DNA of 64,000 nucleotides from Kribbella solani (GTDB lineage: Bacteria > Actinomycetota > Actinomycetes > Propionibacteriales > Kribbellaceae), in NCBI RefSeq assembly GCF_014205295.1, contig NZ_JACHNF010000001.1, positions 310,001 to 374,000 of the forward strand, in the 5' to 3' direction. Below, in pieces: positions 1 to 9,533 of the stretch; the first letter of the stretch is position 1; every line of letters starts with the position of its first letter. The notes under the pieces were generated by a model. The model was not told the DNA's origin. It searched no databases and saw only the letters and a list, made by a program, of their open reading frames with translations. Position numbers and translations under genes: made by a program.

Positions 1-1
1 G

Positions 2-1345
2 AACGAGATCGCCACCACGATCGCCGAGGCGTTCCACATCGCCTCCACCGGCCGGCCCGGCCCGGTGCTGGTGGACGTGACCAAGGACGCGATGCAGACC
101 ACGGGCGTCGACTTCCAGTGGCCGACCGAGCTGTCGCTGCCGGGGTACCGGCCGGTGACCCGCCCACACCCGAAGCAGGTGCGCGAGGCGGCCCGGCTGA
201 TCGCCGCGGCCGAGAAGCCGGTGCTGTACATCGGCGGTGGCGTGATCCGGGCGCGGGCCAGCGCCGAGCTGAAGGAACTCGCGGAGCTGCTCGGCATCCC
301 CGTCGTCACCACCTTGATGGCCCGCGGCGCGCTGCCGGACACGCACGAGCTGCACTTCGGGATGCCCGGCATGCACGGCTCGGTGTCCGCGGTCGGCGCG
401 CTGCAGCGTTCCGATCTGCTGATCACGCTGGGCGCGCGGTTCGACGACCGGGTGACCGGCAAGCTCGACTCGTTCGCGCCCGAGGCGAAGGTCATCCACG
501 CCGACATCGACCCGGCGGAGATCGGCAAGAACCGGGCCGCCGACGTGCCGATCGTGGGTGACTGCAAGGAGGTCATCACCGACCTGATCGCCGCGCTCCG
601 GACCGAGATCGCGAACGCCGGCCACACCCCGTCGTACGAGGCCTGGCGCAAGCAGCTCGAAGGCGTCCGCGCCCGGTACCCGCTCGGCTTCGACGAGCCG
701 GAGGACGGCACGCTGTCACCGCAGCACGTGATCCAGCGGATCGGCCAGATCGCCGGCCCGGACGCCGTGTACACCGCGGGCGTCGGCCAGCACCAGATGT
801 GGTCCGCGCACTTCCTGCCGTTCGAGAAGCCGGGTCACTGGCTGAACTCCGGCGGCCTCGGCACGATGGGGTACTCGGTGCCGGCCGCGATGGGCGCGAA
901 GGTCGCCCGCCCGGACAAGACGGTCTGGGCGATCGACGGCGACGGCTGCTTCCAGATGACGAACCAGGAGCTCGTCACCTGCGCGCTGGAGGGCATCCCG
1001 ATCAAGGTTGCCGTGATCAACAACCAGTCGCTGGGCATGGTCCGGCAGTGGCAGACGCTGTTCTACGACAAGCGGTACTCGAACACCGACCTGCACTCGA
1101 CCCGGATTCCGGACTTCGCCAAGCTGGCCGAGGCGATGGGCGGCGTCGGGCTGCGCTGCTCGGACAAGGACTCGCTGGACGCGACGATCGAGAAGGCGAT
1201 GGCGGTCACCGACGCGCCGGTCGTGGTCGACTTCGTCGTGCACCGGGACGCGATGGTGTGGCCGATGGTCGCGGCCGGCGTCAGCAACGACGAGATCCAG
1301 ATCGCCCGCGACATGGCACCCGCGTGGGAAGGCGAGGAACTCTGA
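2..1345 (+). CDS. ilvB: Acetolactate synthase large subunit (5' end outside window)
   Basis: Catalytic subunit of acetohydroxyacid synthase. It condenses two pyruvates, or pyruvate with 2-ketobutyrate, in the first common step of Val/Leu/Ile synthesis. The frame is open from base 2, so the N-terminus is missing and the first Met in view (base 65) is internal. The C-terminal half carries the thiamine diphosphate motif GDGCF...INN (around bases 940-1025), and the central FAD/ThDP-fold region shows [12 protein letters not shown]. The stop at 1343-1345 overlaps the ilvN start by one base (TGATG), indicating translational coupling in ilvB-ilvN-ilvC. Any ilvB leader or attenuator would lie upstream of this window. 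Confidence 0.97.
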   Translation, partial: NEIATTIAEAFHIASTGRPGPVLVDVTKDAMQTTGVDFQWPTELSLPGYRPVTRPHPKQVREAARLIAAAEKPVLYIGGGVIRARASAELKELAELLGIPVVTTLMARGALPDTHELHFGMPGMHGSVSAVGALQRSDLLITLGARFDDRVTGKLDSFAPEAKVIHADIDPAEIGKNRAADVPIVGDCKEVITDLIAALRTEIANAGHTPSYEAWRKQLEGVRARYPLGFDEPEDGTLSPQHVIQRIGQIAGPDAVYTAGVGQHQMWSAHFLPFEKPGHWLNSGGLGTMGYSVPAAMGAKVARPDKTVWAIDGDGCFQMTNQELVTCALEGIPIKVAVINNQSLGMVRQWQTLFYDKRYSNTDLHSTRIPDFAKLAEAMGGVGLRCSDKDSLDATIEKAMAVTDAPVVVDFVVHRDAMVWPMVAAGVSNDEIQIARDMAPAWEGEEL

Positions 1346-1998
1346 TGAGCAAACACACGCTCAGCATTCTGGTCGAGAACAAGCACGGTGTACTCGCCCG
1401 GGTGGCGGCGCTGATCTCGCGGCGCGGGTTCAACATCGACTCGCTCGCGGTCGGTCCGACCGAGCACCCCGAGGTGTCCCGGATGACGATCGCGGTCACC
1501 GTTGACGAGCAGCCGCTGGAGCAGATCACCAAGCAGCTGAACAAGCTGGTGAACGTGATCAAGATCGTCGAGCTCGAACCGACCCAGACCGTACAGCGGG
1601 AGCTGTTGCTGGTGAAGGTGAAGGCGGACACCCTGACCCGCGGGCAGGTGCTGGAGACCGTCCAGCTGTTCCGTGCCAAGGTGGTCGACGTGGCCCCGGA
1701 CGCGATCACGATCGAGGCGACCGGCAATCCGGAGAAGCTCGAGGCGATGCTCCGGGTGCTGGAACCCTTCGGTGTCCGCGAGCTGGTGCAGTCCGGGATG
1801 GTGGCGATCGGGCGGGGCAGCCGCTCGATCTCCGACCGGAACCTGCGGCCGGTCCCGGTGCCGCCGCCGCACGTCGCGTCCGGTCCGCCGAACGTCCAGG
1901 CCCGGCCGCCGGCCGAGCGCCCGCATCCGCAACCGCATCATCCGGTTCCGGCGCCGCCGCCGGGCCGGACCGCTGCCGCCGTACCGAATCAACACTAA
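1345..1998 (+). CDS. ilvN: Acetolactate synthase small (regulatory) subunit with Pro-rich tail
   Basis: Regulatory subunit that binds branched-chain amino acids and confers feedback inhibition on IlvB. An N-terminal ACT domain (residues ~4-78, LSILVENKHGVLARVAAL) is followed by the IlvN C-terminal domain (~80-160, ending FGVRELVQSGMVAIGRG). The ATG overlaps the ilvB stop. The protein is 217 aa, while the usual bacterial IlvN is about 160-175 aa. Residues ~170-217 form an extra tail rich in Pro, His and Ala (PVPPPH, PHPQPHHPVPAPPP). The tail uses high-GC codons like the rest of the gene and ends in TAA six bases before the ilvC region. Confidence 0.96.
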   Translation: MSKHTLSILVENKHGVLARVAALISRRGFNIDSLAVGPTEHPEVSRMTIAVTVDEQPLEQITKQLNKLVNVIKIVELEPTQTVQRELLLVKVKADTLTRGQVLETVQLFRAKVVDVAPDAITIEATGNPEKLEAMLRVLEPFGVRELVQSGMVAIGRGSRSISDRNLRPVPVPPPHVASGPPNVQARPPAERPHPQPHHPVPAPPPGRTAAAVPNQH

Positions 1999-3045
<1,047 letters not shown>

Positions 3046-3057
3046 CCCCGCACTCCC

Positions 3058-3100
3058 AACCGGACCCCGGACAGGCTCTGCTTGTCCGGGGTCCGGTTTT
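3058..3100 (+). terminator. Rho-independent terminator after ilvC
   Basis: Perfect stem CGGACCCCGGACA (3061-3073) / TGTCCGGGGTCCG (3083-3095) with a 9-nt loop. Three more pairs (AAC/GTT) extend the base of the stem into a short T run at 3097-3100. It ends the ilvBNC transcript. Confidence 0.92.
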
Positions 3101-3157
3101 GTCACCAGGGTTTGACACAATGTGTTGCGGTCTGGACTGGTGAGCTGGGGGTGAGCG

Positions 3158-4354
3158 GTGGTGGAGGACGGTGGTGGGGGACTGCCGCGGCCGCCGCGGC
3201 GTGTCCCCGCGGGGGCTGGGGCGCTGACTCAGCTGGAGGCGCCGGCCCGCTCGTCCGGTGCGCCGCCGCCGCGCGGGCCGTGGATCTTCGGGCGGTTCCT
3301 GGCCGGCCTGGTCGTCCTTCTGGTTGTCGTCGCGGGCGGCGCGGGCGCGGGCTGGTACGTCCGGGCGCAGACGTTGCGGATCGACACCAGTCAGGTACTG
3401 AAGAACGTGCGGCCGGCCGTCGTACGCGTCCTGGCGACCACCTGCGCGGGGACCGGCGAAGGCTCCGGCGTACTCATCGACGGCGGCCGCGTCCTGACCG
3501 CGACGTCCGCGATCAATCAGCCGTTGTCGATCGTGGTGATCAGCCCGGACGGCCGGATTCACCGGGCGAACCTGCTCGGTACGAGCGCCGACGGCGTCGC
3601 CGTACTGCAGCCGATCGGGCAGTTCGACGGTACGCCGGTGCAGCTCGCGCCGGCCGATCCCGAACCGAAGGCGGAGCGCGCGCTGATCGGGTACACCGCC
3701 GCAGGCAAGGCGACGATCCAGTCGATCGGATCGGCCGCCGAGCCGAAGGCGCTCGAATCGGTGCTGAACGCCGCCAAACTCGGCGGGCCGGTCGTGGACA
3801 AGTCCGGTCGCCTGGCCGGCCTGGTCGTCGGCGACACCGTGCAGACCAGCACGATCGTCCCGCTCGGCACCCTGCGTGGGTACGCGGCGACCGTGCCGAC
3901 CGGGATCAGCGCGGCGGCCGGTGGATCGTGCGACCGGTCCCGCGGCCCGCAGAGCGCGGTCGCGCCGGAGCTCCAGGTCGCGCGTACCGGACTGGCCACG
4001 GAAGCGCAGCGCCTGCTCGGCAACTACCTGACCCTGGAGAACCAGCACGACTTCGCCGGCCTGCAGTCGCTGTACTCGGACCGGCTGGCCAAGACCCTGA
4101 CCGAGGCCCGCGACCGGCAGAGCCACCAGACGTCGTACTTCTTCGGCCCCAATCTCACCGAGGTGAGCGCCGACGGCGACGGCGCGTACGCGCGACTGGC
4201 CTACAACGTGCTGTTCTCGCCGACGGCGGCGGGCGCCAGCGGGCGGACCTGCAACCGGCTGGACGTGCGCTACAAGCTGGTCCGGGCGGACGGGAAACTC
4301 GTCATCGACGAGGCCCGGCAGATGACCGACCCGGTCGCCTGCGACAGCCGATGA
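3158..4354 (+). CDS. Membrane-anchored trypsin-like protein, probable pseudoprotease
   Basis: 398 aa. A Pro/Gly-rich cytosolic N-terminus (1-43) precedes one hydrophobic helix (~45-66, GRFLAGLVVLLVVVAGGAG) and an extracytoplasmic region. Residues ~75-240 follow the trypsin/HtrA pattern (SGVLIDGGRVLTA..., GGPVVDKSGRLAGLVVG). The usual catalytic His position (TNAHVV) reads TATSAI here, giving Ser117, and the GNSGGP serine motif reads AKLGGP, giving Leu208. At least two of the three triad residues are therefore absent. A separate C-terminal domain (~270-398) resembles a small NTF2-like or lipoprotein-type fold, by impression only. GTG 3158 or 3161 are the possible starts. It may act as a binding or scaffold protein rather than a protease. 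It lies between ilvC and serA as a single gene. Confidence 0.75.
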   Translation: MVEDGGGGLPRPPRRVPAGAGALTQLEAPARSSGAPPPRGPWIFGRFLAGLVVLLVVVAGGAGAGWYVRAQTLRIDTSQVLKNVRPAVVRVLATTCAGTGEGSGVLIDGGRVLTATSAINQPLSIVVISPDGRIHRANLLGTSADGVAVLQPIGQFDGTPVQLAPADPEPKAERALIGYTAAGKATIQSIGSAAEPKALESVLNAAKLGGPVVDKSGRLAGLVVGDTVQTSTIVPLGTLRGYAATVPTGISAAAGGSCDRSRGPQSAVAPELQVARTGLATEAQRLLGNYLTLENQHDFAGLQSLYSDRLAKTLTEARDRQSHQTSYFFGPNLTEVSADGDGAYARLAYNVLFSPTAAGASGRTCNRLDVRYKLVRADGKLVIDEARQMTDPVACDSR

Positions 4355-4481
4355 ACAGCCGGTGACCGGATGGTGGGTCCACCCGCGCGCCGAAATCCGG
4401 ACGGGGTACCATCGACTCAGCGGGCACAGCGCGGTGCTCTGAAAATCATGAGCCCCTACCGCTTCTGCAGGAGATTCCTCC

Positions 4482-6080
4482 ATGACTGACGTAACCCGGC
4501 CCGTCGTCCTGATCGCCGAAGAGCTCAGCCCGGCCACCGTCGAGGCGCTCGGCCCCGACTTCGAGATCCGCCACGCCAACGGCGCCGACCGCGCCGAACT
4601 GATCCCGGCCATCGCCGACGTCGACGCCATCCTGATCCGCAGCGCCACCAAGGTGGACGCCGAGGCGCTCGCCGCCGCGAAGAAGCTGAAGGTCGTCGCC
4701 CGCGCCGGCGTCGGCCTGGACAACGTGGACGTGAAGGCCGCCACCCAGGCCGGGGTGATGGTCGTGAACGCGCCGACCTCCAACATCACCAGCGCCGCCG
4801 AGCTCGCCGTCGCCCTGCTGCTCGCCTCCGCGCGGCGAGTCCCGGCCGCGAACGAGTCGCTCAAGAAGGGCGAGTGGAAGCGCAGCAAGTACTCCGGTGT
4901 CGAGCTGTTCGAGAAGACCGTCGGCATCGTCGGCCTCGGCAAGATCGGCGTACTGGTCGCGCAGCGGCTGGCCGCTTTCGGCATGAACGTGATCGCCTAC
5001 GACCCGTACGTACAGGCCGGCCGGGCCGCGCAGATGGGTGTCCGGCTCGCCTCGCTGGACGAGCTGCTGGCGGCCAGTGACTTCATCTCGGTGCACCTGC
5101 CGAAGACCCCGGAGACCATCGGCCTGATCGGTGACGAGCAGCTGCACAAGGTCAAGCCCGAGGTCATCATCGTGAACGCGGCCCGCGGCGGCATCGTCGA
5201 CGAGCAGGCGCTGTACAGCGCGCTCAAGGAGGGCCGGGTGGCCGGCGCCGGGCTGGACGTGTTCGCGTCCGAGCCGTGCACCGACTCGCCGCTGTTCGAG
5301 TTCGAGAACGTCGTCGTCACGCCGCACCTCGGCGCGTCCACCGACGAGGCGCAGGAGAAGGCGGGCATCGCGGTCGCGAAGTCGGTCCGGCTGGCGCTGT
5401 CGGGTGAGCTCGTACCGGACGCGGTGAACGTCCAGGGTGGCGTGATCGCCGAGGACGTCCGCCCGGGTATCGGGCTGACCGAGAAGCTGGGCCGGATCTT
5501 CACCGCGCTCGCCGGTGGCGTCGCGCAGCAGCTCGACGTCGAGGTCCGCGGCGAGATCACCCAGTACGACGTGAAGGTGCTCGAACTTGCCGCCCTCAAG
5601 GGTGTCTTCGCGGACGTGGTCGAGGACAACGTCTCGTACGTGAACGCGCCGCTGCTGGCGGCCGAGCGGGGCCTCGAAGTACGCCTCGTCACCGACCACG
5701 ACAGCCCCGAGCACCGGAACCTGATCACCCTGCGCGGCACGCTCGCCGACGGCGTACAGGTGTCGGTGTCGGGCACGCTGGTCGGCGTCCGGCAGTCGGA
5801 GCGGCTGGTCGAGATCGACGGGTTCGACGTCGAGATCGAGCTCGCCGCGCACCTCGCGTTCCTCACCTACGAGGACCGGCCGGGCGCGGTCGGTCAGATC
5901 GGCCGGATTCTCGGTGACGCCGACGTGAACATCGCCGGCATGCAGGTCAGCCGGGACCGCAAGGGCGGCAAGGCGCTGGTGGCGCTCTCGGTCGACTCGA
6001 AGATCGAGCCGGCGGTGCTGGACGACATCACCGGCGCGGTGCAGGCGGCGACCGCCCGTACGGTGGACCTCGAGGCCTGA
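4482..6080 (+). CDS. serA: D-3-phosphoglycerate dehydrogenase
   Basis: First enzyme of serine synthesis; it oxidises 3-phosphoglycerate with NAD+. The 532 aa are typical of the long actinobacterial type. It has a substrate domain (RAGVGLDNVDVKAA), a Rossmann motif GLGKIG (~residue 147), and catalytic NAARGGIVDE and TPHLGAST. An intervening ASB-type domain (~315-450) is followed by a C-terminal ACT domain (LTYEDRPGAVGQIGRIL). ATG 4482 follows AGGAG at 4470-4474. A candidate -10 TACCAT lies at ~4406, and a 13-codon uORF overlaps the start (4448-4489). Two hairpins follow the stop. Confidence 0.97.
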   Translation: MTDVTRPVVLIAEELSPATVEALGPDFEIRHANGADRAELIPAIADVDAILIRSATKVDAEALAAAKKLKVVARAGVGLDNVDVKAATQAGVMVVNAPTSNITSAAELAVALLLASARRVPAANESLKKGEWKRSKYSGVELFEKTVGIVGLGKIGVLVAQRLAAFGMNVIAYDPYVQAGRAAQMGVRLASLDELLAASDFISVHLPKTPETIGLIGDEQLHKVKPEVIIVNAARGGIVDEQALYSALKEGRVAGAGLDVFASEPCTDSPLFEFENVVVTPHLGASTDEAQEKAGIAVAKSVRLALSGELVPDAVNVQGGVIAEDVRPGIGLTEKLGRIFTALAGGVAQQLDVEVRGEITQYDVKVLELAALKGVFADVVEDNVSYVNAPLLAAERGLEVRLVTDHDSPEHRNLITLRGTLADGVQVSVSGTLVGVRQSERLVEIDGFDVEIELAAHLAFLTYEDRPGAVGQIGRILGDADVNIAGMQVSRDRKGGKALVALSVDSKIEPAVLDDITGAVQAATARTVDLEA

Positions 6081-6110
6081 CGCGATCGAACAACTGCTTT
6101 ACTGAAAGCG

Positions 6111-6178
6111 GTCTGCCGCCCGCAGGCGCATGGCGGCAGACAAGGGCCCGAGCTCAATAGCTCGGGCCCGCTTTCTTT
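6111..6178 (+). terminator. Double hairpin terminator after serA
   Basis: Hairpin 1 is GTCTGCCGCC (6111-6120) paired with GGCGGCAGAC (6132-6141). Hairpin 2 is GGGCCCGAGCT (6144-6154), loop CAAT, AGCTCGGGCCC (6159-6169), followed by GCTTTCTTTCC. The second is a standard rho-independent terminator. Confidence 0.9.
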
Positions 6179-6183
6179 CCACC

Positions 6184-6273
6184 CCATTTCAGTGGTTAAC
6201 GTCTGAGATGGGCCCTTCGCCAGCAGCATGCGTAGCAGTAACGGGCTGTTTCGGACGTTCACCACTCAAATGG
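6184..6273. repeat. 90-bp palindromic intergenic element, copy 1
   Basis: The ends are inverted repeats: CCATTTCAGTGGTTAAC at 6184-6200, and at 6273 reading leftward CCATTTGAGTGGTGAAC. The stem continues as GTC/GAC. A second copy of exactly 90 bp lies at 49863-49952. The two align without gaps, share the core CCCTTCGC.AGC.GCAT, and have compensatory changes in the stem. This copy abuts the TGA stop of the methyltransferase gene on the minus strand and separates two convergent genes. Confidence 0.85.
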
Positions 6274-6840
6274 TCAGCGGCGGGTGGCCAGGAGGACGGC
6301 GGCGTCGGGGGCGACCATTACCTCGGCGGTGGTGAAGCGGTTGTCCATCAGCCATTCCTGGCGAAGCGTGTCGACCCGGCCCTCGTACATGGGTGGCCAG
6401 ACCGCCGACGGGGTGAAGTCGTCGAGGACCACGAACCCGCCGGGCTCGACGACGTCGGCGATCACGTCGCGGGCGGACAGCTTCGCCTCGCGCGCGTCCA
6501 CGAACAGCAGCGCGAACGGCCCGCGCTCGATCAGCGCCGTCCAGTCCGCCGAGACGACCTCGATCCGCTCGTCGTCGGCGAACAGTTCCGCGACCGCCTT
6601 CGCCAGCTGCGGGTCGCTCTCCGCGGTGACGATGGTGGTCCGGTCGCCGGCGCCGCTGCGCAGCCAGGCCGAGCCGACGCCGCAGCCGGTGCCGAGCTCG
6701 CCGAGCAGGCCGGTCTTGGACGCGGCCAGGGTGGCCAGCAGGCGGCCGGTTTCGTTCCGGGTGGAGCTGACGAAGCCGCGCCGGCCGGACAGGCTGAGGG
6801 CCGCGGAGACCAGCGGCGGCAGTTCTGGAGGAGCACTCAC
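6274..6840 (-). CDS. Small class I SAM-dependent methyltransferase (O-methyltransferase-like)
   Basis: 188 aa. SAM motif I is visible as GELGTGCGVGSAWL (~residues 47-60), with an acidic ribose-binding residue after strand 2 (TAESD) and FVDAREAKLSARDVIADVVEPGGFVVLDDF, typical of O-methyltransferase folds. The substrate cannot be told. The start is GTG 6840, preceded by AGGAG-poor sequence. It is divergent from the small ORF/leuB pair and convergent with serA. The TGA stop is directly joined to the 90-bp palindromic element. Confidence 0.85.
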   Translation of the reverse strand: MSAPPELPPLVSAALSLSGRRGFVSSTRNETGRLLATLAASKTGLLGELGTGCGVGSAWLRSGAGDRTTIVTAESDPQLAKAVAELFADDERIEVVSADWTALIERGPFALLFVDAREAKLSARDVIADVVEPGGFVVLDDFTPSAVWPPMYEGRVDTLRQEWLMDNRFTTAEVMVAPDAAVLLATRR

Positions 6841-6986
6841 GGGCTGAGACTGGCACAGGTCGGGGCCGGTACCAGCACTGTCATCTCACATGATGGGATG
6901 TCGTGCCCGCATTGTGGTGAAATAGTCGGACGCCAGAGTAAATTCGTGCGCACCCTGCCGCCCACGTCGTCTTTGGGAGGAGCAGC

Positions 6987-7142
6987 ATGTACGACATGTA
7001 TCCAGCCAACTGGCCGGCGATCGACGCCCGCGAACGGAAGGCGACCCGCCGTCGCCGGACCGCGCGCCCGGCGAGCGACGAGGTCAGGGCTGTCCAAGAG
7101 GCCATGAACCGCCGTGACAATGGGGGAGAACCCAAGAAGTGA
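6987..7142 (+). CDS. 51-aa basic small protein translationally coupled to leuB
   Basis: ATG 6987 follows a strong ribosome binding site (GGGAGGAG at 6976-6983). The peptide starts [17 protein letters not shown], has an Arg-rich centre (TRRRRTARP) and ends GGEPKK. Its TGA (7140-7142) overlaps the GTG start of leuB (7139) in a GTGA arrangement, so the two are probably translated in tandem. GC-rich third positions and the good SD support real coding. I do not recognise a family. The Arg-rich stretch could mean nucleic-acid or ribosome contact. Confidence 0.7.
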   Translation: MYDMYPANWPAIDARERKATRRRRTARPASDEVRAVQEAMNRRDNGGEPKK

Positions 7143-8188
7143 GCGAGACGAAGAACTTCACGCTGGCAGTCGTCCCGGGTGACGGGATCGGGCCCGAGGT
7201 GACCACCGAGGCGCTCAAGGTCCTGGACGCGGTAGCGGCACGGCACGGCGTGACGTTCGACCGGACCGAGTACGGCCTGGGCGCGAAGCGCTGGCACGCC
7301 ACCGGCGAGACGCTGCCGGACGCGGAGCTGGCCGAGATCCGCAAGCACGACGCGATCCTGCTCGGCGCGGTCGGTGACCCGAGCGTCCCGTCCGGCGTCC
7401 TCGAGCGCGGTCTGCTGCTCAAGCTCCGGTTCACCCTCGACCACTACGTGAACCTGCGGCCGTCGAAGATCTACCCGTCGGTCGGCTCCCCGCTGGCGAA
7501 CCCGGGCACCGTCGACTTCGTCGTCGTCCGCGAAGGCACCGAGGGCCCGTACGTCGGCAACGGCGGCGCGCTCCGGGTCGGTACGCCGGCCGAGATCGCC
7601 ACCGAGGTGTCGGTGAACACCGCGTACGGCGTCGAGCGCGTCGTCCGCGATGCGTTCGCCCGGGCGCAGGCACGGCCGCGGAAGAAGCTCACCCTCGTAC
7701 ACAAGAACAACGTGCTGGTGCATGCCGGCCACCTGTGGAAGCGGACCGTCGACGCGGTCGCGACCGAGTTCCCGGAGATCACCGTCGACTACCTGCACGT
7801 GGACGCGGCGACGATCTTCCTGGTCACCGACCCGGCCCGGTTCGACGTGATCGTCACCGACAACCTGTTCGGCGACATCATCACCGACCTGGCCGCGGCG
7901 ATCAGCGGCGGGATCGGGCTGGCCGCGAGCGGGAACATCAACCCGGACCGGACCGCGCCGAGCATGTTCGAGCCGGTGCACGGCTCCGCGCCGGACATCG
8001 CCGGCCAGCAGAAGGCCGACCCGACCGCGGCGATCCTGTCCGCAGGCCTGCTCTGCGAGCACCTCGGCCTGACCGAGGCGGCCCGGGCGATCGAGGCGGC
8101 CGTCGAGGCCGACATCGAGGAGCGCACCGGCAGCATCCGGAGCACCGCCGAGATCGGTGACGCGATCACCAAGCGCGCGGCGGGCTGA
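7139..8188 (+). CDS. leuB: 3-isopropylmalate dehydrogenase
   Basis: Oxidative decarboxylation of 3-isopropylmalate to 2-ketoisocaproate in leucine synthesis. The 349 aa start with [13 protein letters not shown]. The catalytic region VHKNNVL, the Mg-site sequence [10 protein letters not shown] and the NAD-binding [10 protein letters not shown] are all present. GTG 7139 overlaps the stop of the upstream 51-aa ORF. leuCD lie 27 kb away, and ilvE follows with about 130 bp between. Confidence 0.97.
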   Translation: MSETKNFTLAVVPGDGIGPEVTTEALKVLDAVAARHGVTFDRTEYGLGAKRWHATGETLPDAELAEIRKHDAILLGAVGDPSVPSGVLERGLLLKLRFTLDHYVNLRPSKIYPSVGSPLANPGTVDFVVVREGTEGPYVGNGGALRVGTPAEIATEVSVNTAYGVERVVRDAFARAQARPRKKLTLVHKNNVLVHAGHLWKRTVDAVATEFPEITVDYLHVDAATIFLVTDPARFDVIVTDNLFGDIITDLAAAISGGIGLAASGNINPDRTAPSMFEPVHGSAPDIAGQQKADPTAAILSAGLLCEHLGLTEAARAIEAAVEADIEERTGSIRSTAEIGDAITKRAAG

Positions 8189-8320
8189 CCCGATGCCGAA
8201 CGGTGTGCCTACGGATGACGCCGCCGGAAGTTCTGTCAGGGGCGCTGCCGGCCCTGGCGGCAGGTGTGCCGCCCGCCGGCACGCTCGCCTGACCAGTTGG
8301 TCGAGAGGTACGGTGCGGCT

Positions 8321-9409
8321 ATGAGCAGCGAGCTGCAGTTCACCGTTGAGCCAACCACCCATCCGGCCAGCGACGACCAGCGCGCCCAGATCCTGGCGAA
8401 CCCGGGATTCGGGCAGTACTTCTCCGACCACATGGCGATCGCCACCTGGACGGCCGAGAAGGGCTGGCACGACGCTCGGATCACCGCCTTCGGGCCGCTG
8501 GAGCTGTCTCCGGCGACCTCGGTGTTCCACTACGCCCAGACCATTTTCGAAGGGATGAAGGCGTACCGGCATCCCGACGACTCGATCCACCTGTTCCGCC
8601 CGGAGGCGAACGCGGCCCGGTTCCAGCGGTCCGCGCACCGGCTCGCGCTGCCGGAGTTGCCGACCGAGGTGTTCGTCGACTCCCTGCACAAGCTGGTGGA
8701 GCTCGACAAGGCCTGGGTGCCCGGCGGTGGCGAGACCTCGCTGTACCTGCGTCCGTTCATGTTCGGTTCGGACCCGTTCCTCGGCGTCCGCCCGTCGGCC
8801 CACGTCACGTACTGCGTGATCGCGTCGCCGGCCGGCTCGTACTTCGCCAAGGGCGTGAAGCCGGTCCGGATCTGGCTGAGCGAGGAGTACACGCGCGCTG
8901 CCCCCGGCGGCACCGGCGCGGCGAAGACCGGCGGCAACTACGCCTCCTCGCTGCTCGCGCAGGCCGAGGCGATCGAGCAGGGCTGCGACCAGGTCGCGTT
9001 CCTGGACGCGGTCGAGAAGAAGTGGGTCGAAGAGCTCGGCGGCATGAACCTGTACTTCGTCCTGGACGACAACTCGGTGGTCACGCCGGAGCTGTCCGGC
9101 ACGATCCTCGAGGGCGTCACCCGGGACTCGATCCTGAAGCTGGTCACCGACCTCGGCTACCACGTCACCGAGCGGAAGGTCTCGGTCGACGAGTGGCGCG
9201 AGGGTGCCGCCTCCGGCAAGGTGCGTGAGGTCTTCGCGTGCGGTACGGCCGCGGTGGTGACCCCGGTCGCCTCGCTGAAGGCGAAGGACGGCGAGGTCCA
9301 GATCGGCGACGGCAACGGCGGCCCGGTCACGGCGGCTGTCCGTAGCGCGTTGCTGGACGTGCAGTACGGCCGTACGCCCGACCCGCATGGCTGGATGACC
9401 AAGATCTGA
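8321..9409 (+). CDS. ilvE: Branched-chain amino acid aminotransferase
   Basis: PLP enzyme for the last step of Val/Leu/Ile synthesis (fold type IV). The PLP lysine lies in the KTGGNYA motif, and SVFHYAQTIFEGMKAYR, the LRPFMFGSDPFLG region and GTAAVVTPV are conserved. The start ATG 8321 is chosen because MSSELQF fits the family and a -10-like TACGGT (8309-8314) sits six bases before it, suggesting leaderless translation; no clear SD is present. The upstream spacer (8189-8320) holds two small GC-rich hairpins (CTGCCG/CGGCAG and GTGCCG/CGGCAC). Confidence 0.96.
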   Translation: MSSELQFTVEPTTHPASDDQRAQILANPGFGQYFSDHMAIATWTAEKGWHDARITAFGPLELSPATSVFHYAQTIFEGMKAYRHPDDSIHLFRPEANAARFQRSAHRLALPELPTEVFVDSLHKLVELDKAWVPGGGETSLYLRPFMFGSDPFLGVRPSAHVTYCVIASPAGSYFAKGVKPVRIWLSEEYTRAAPGGTGAAKTGGNYASSLLAQAEAIEQGCDQVAFLDAVEKKWVEELGGMNLYFVLDDNSVVTPELSGTILEGVTRDSILKLVTDLGYHVTERKVSVDEWREGAASGKVREVFACGTAAVVTPVASLKAKDGEVQIGDGNGGPVTAAVRSALLDVQYGRTPDPHGWMTKI

Positions 9410-9425
9410 CCGCGTAATGCGCAAC

Positions 9426-9458
9426 GGCCCGGCGGCTCCCCGCCGGGCCTTGTTGTTT
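9426..9458 (+). terminator. Rho-independent terminator after ilvE
   Basis: Stem GGCCCGGCGG (9426-9435), loop CTCC, CCGCCGGGCC (9440-9449), then TTGTTGTTT. Confidence 0.92.
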
Positions 9459-9533
9459 CACAGCATCTTTTCAGGTCCTGGGTGTGGACGGATGGTCGCT
9501 GACTGTCGCTGTGACCCGATAGGGTCGGGCGCC

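Noticed and set aside
8189-8320. Attenuator or riboswitch before ilvE
   Set aside because: Two short GC-rich hairpins, but no T tract and no leader peptide with Leu/Ile/Val codons.
6881-9424. 847-codon minus-strand open frame opposite leuB and ilvE
   Set aside because: Composition ([12 protein letters not shown] repeats) is that of an antisense shadow; the plus-strand genes have intact catalytic motifs.
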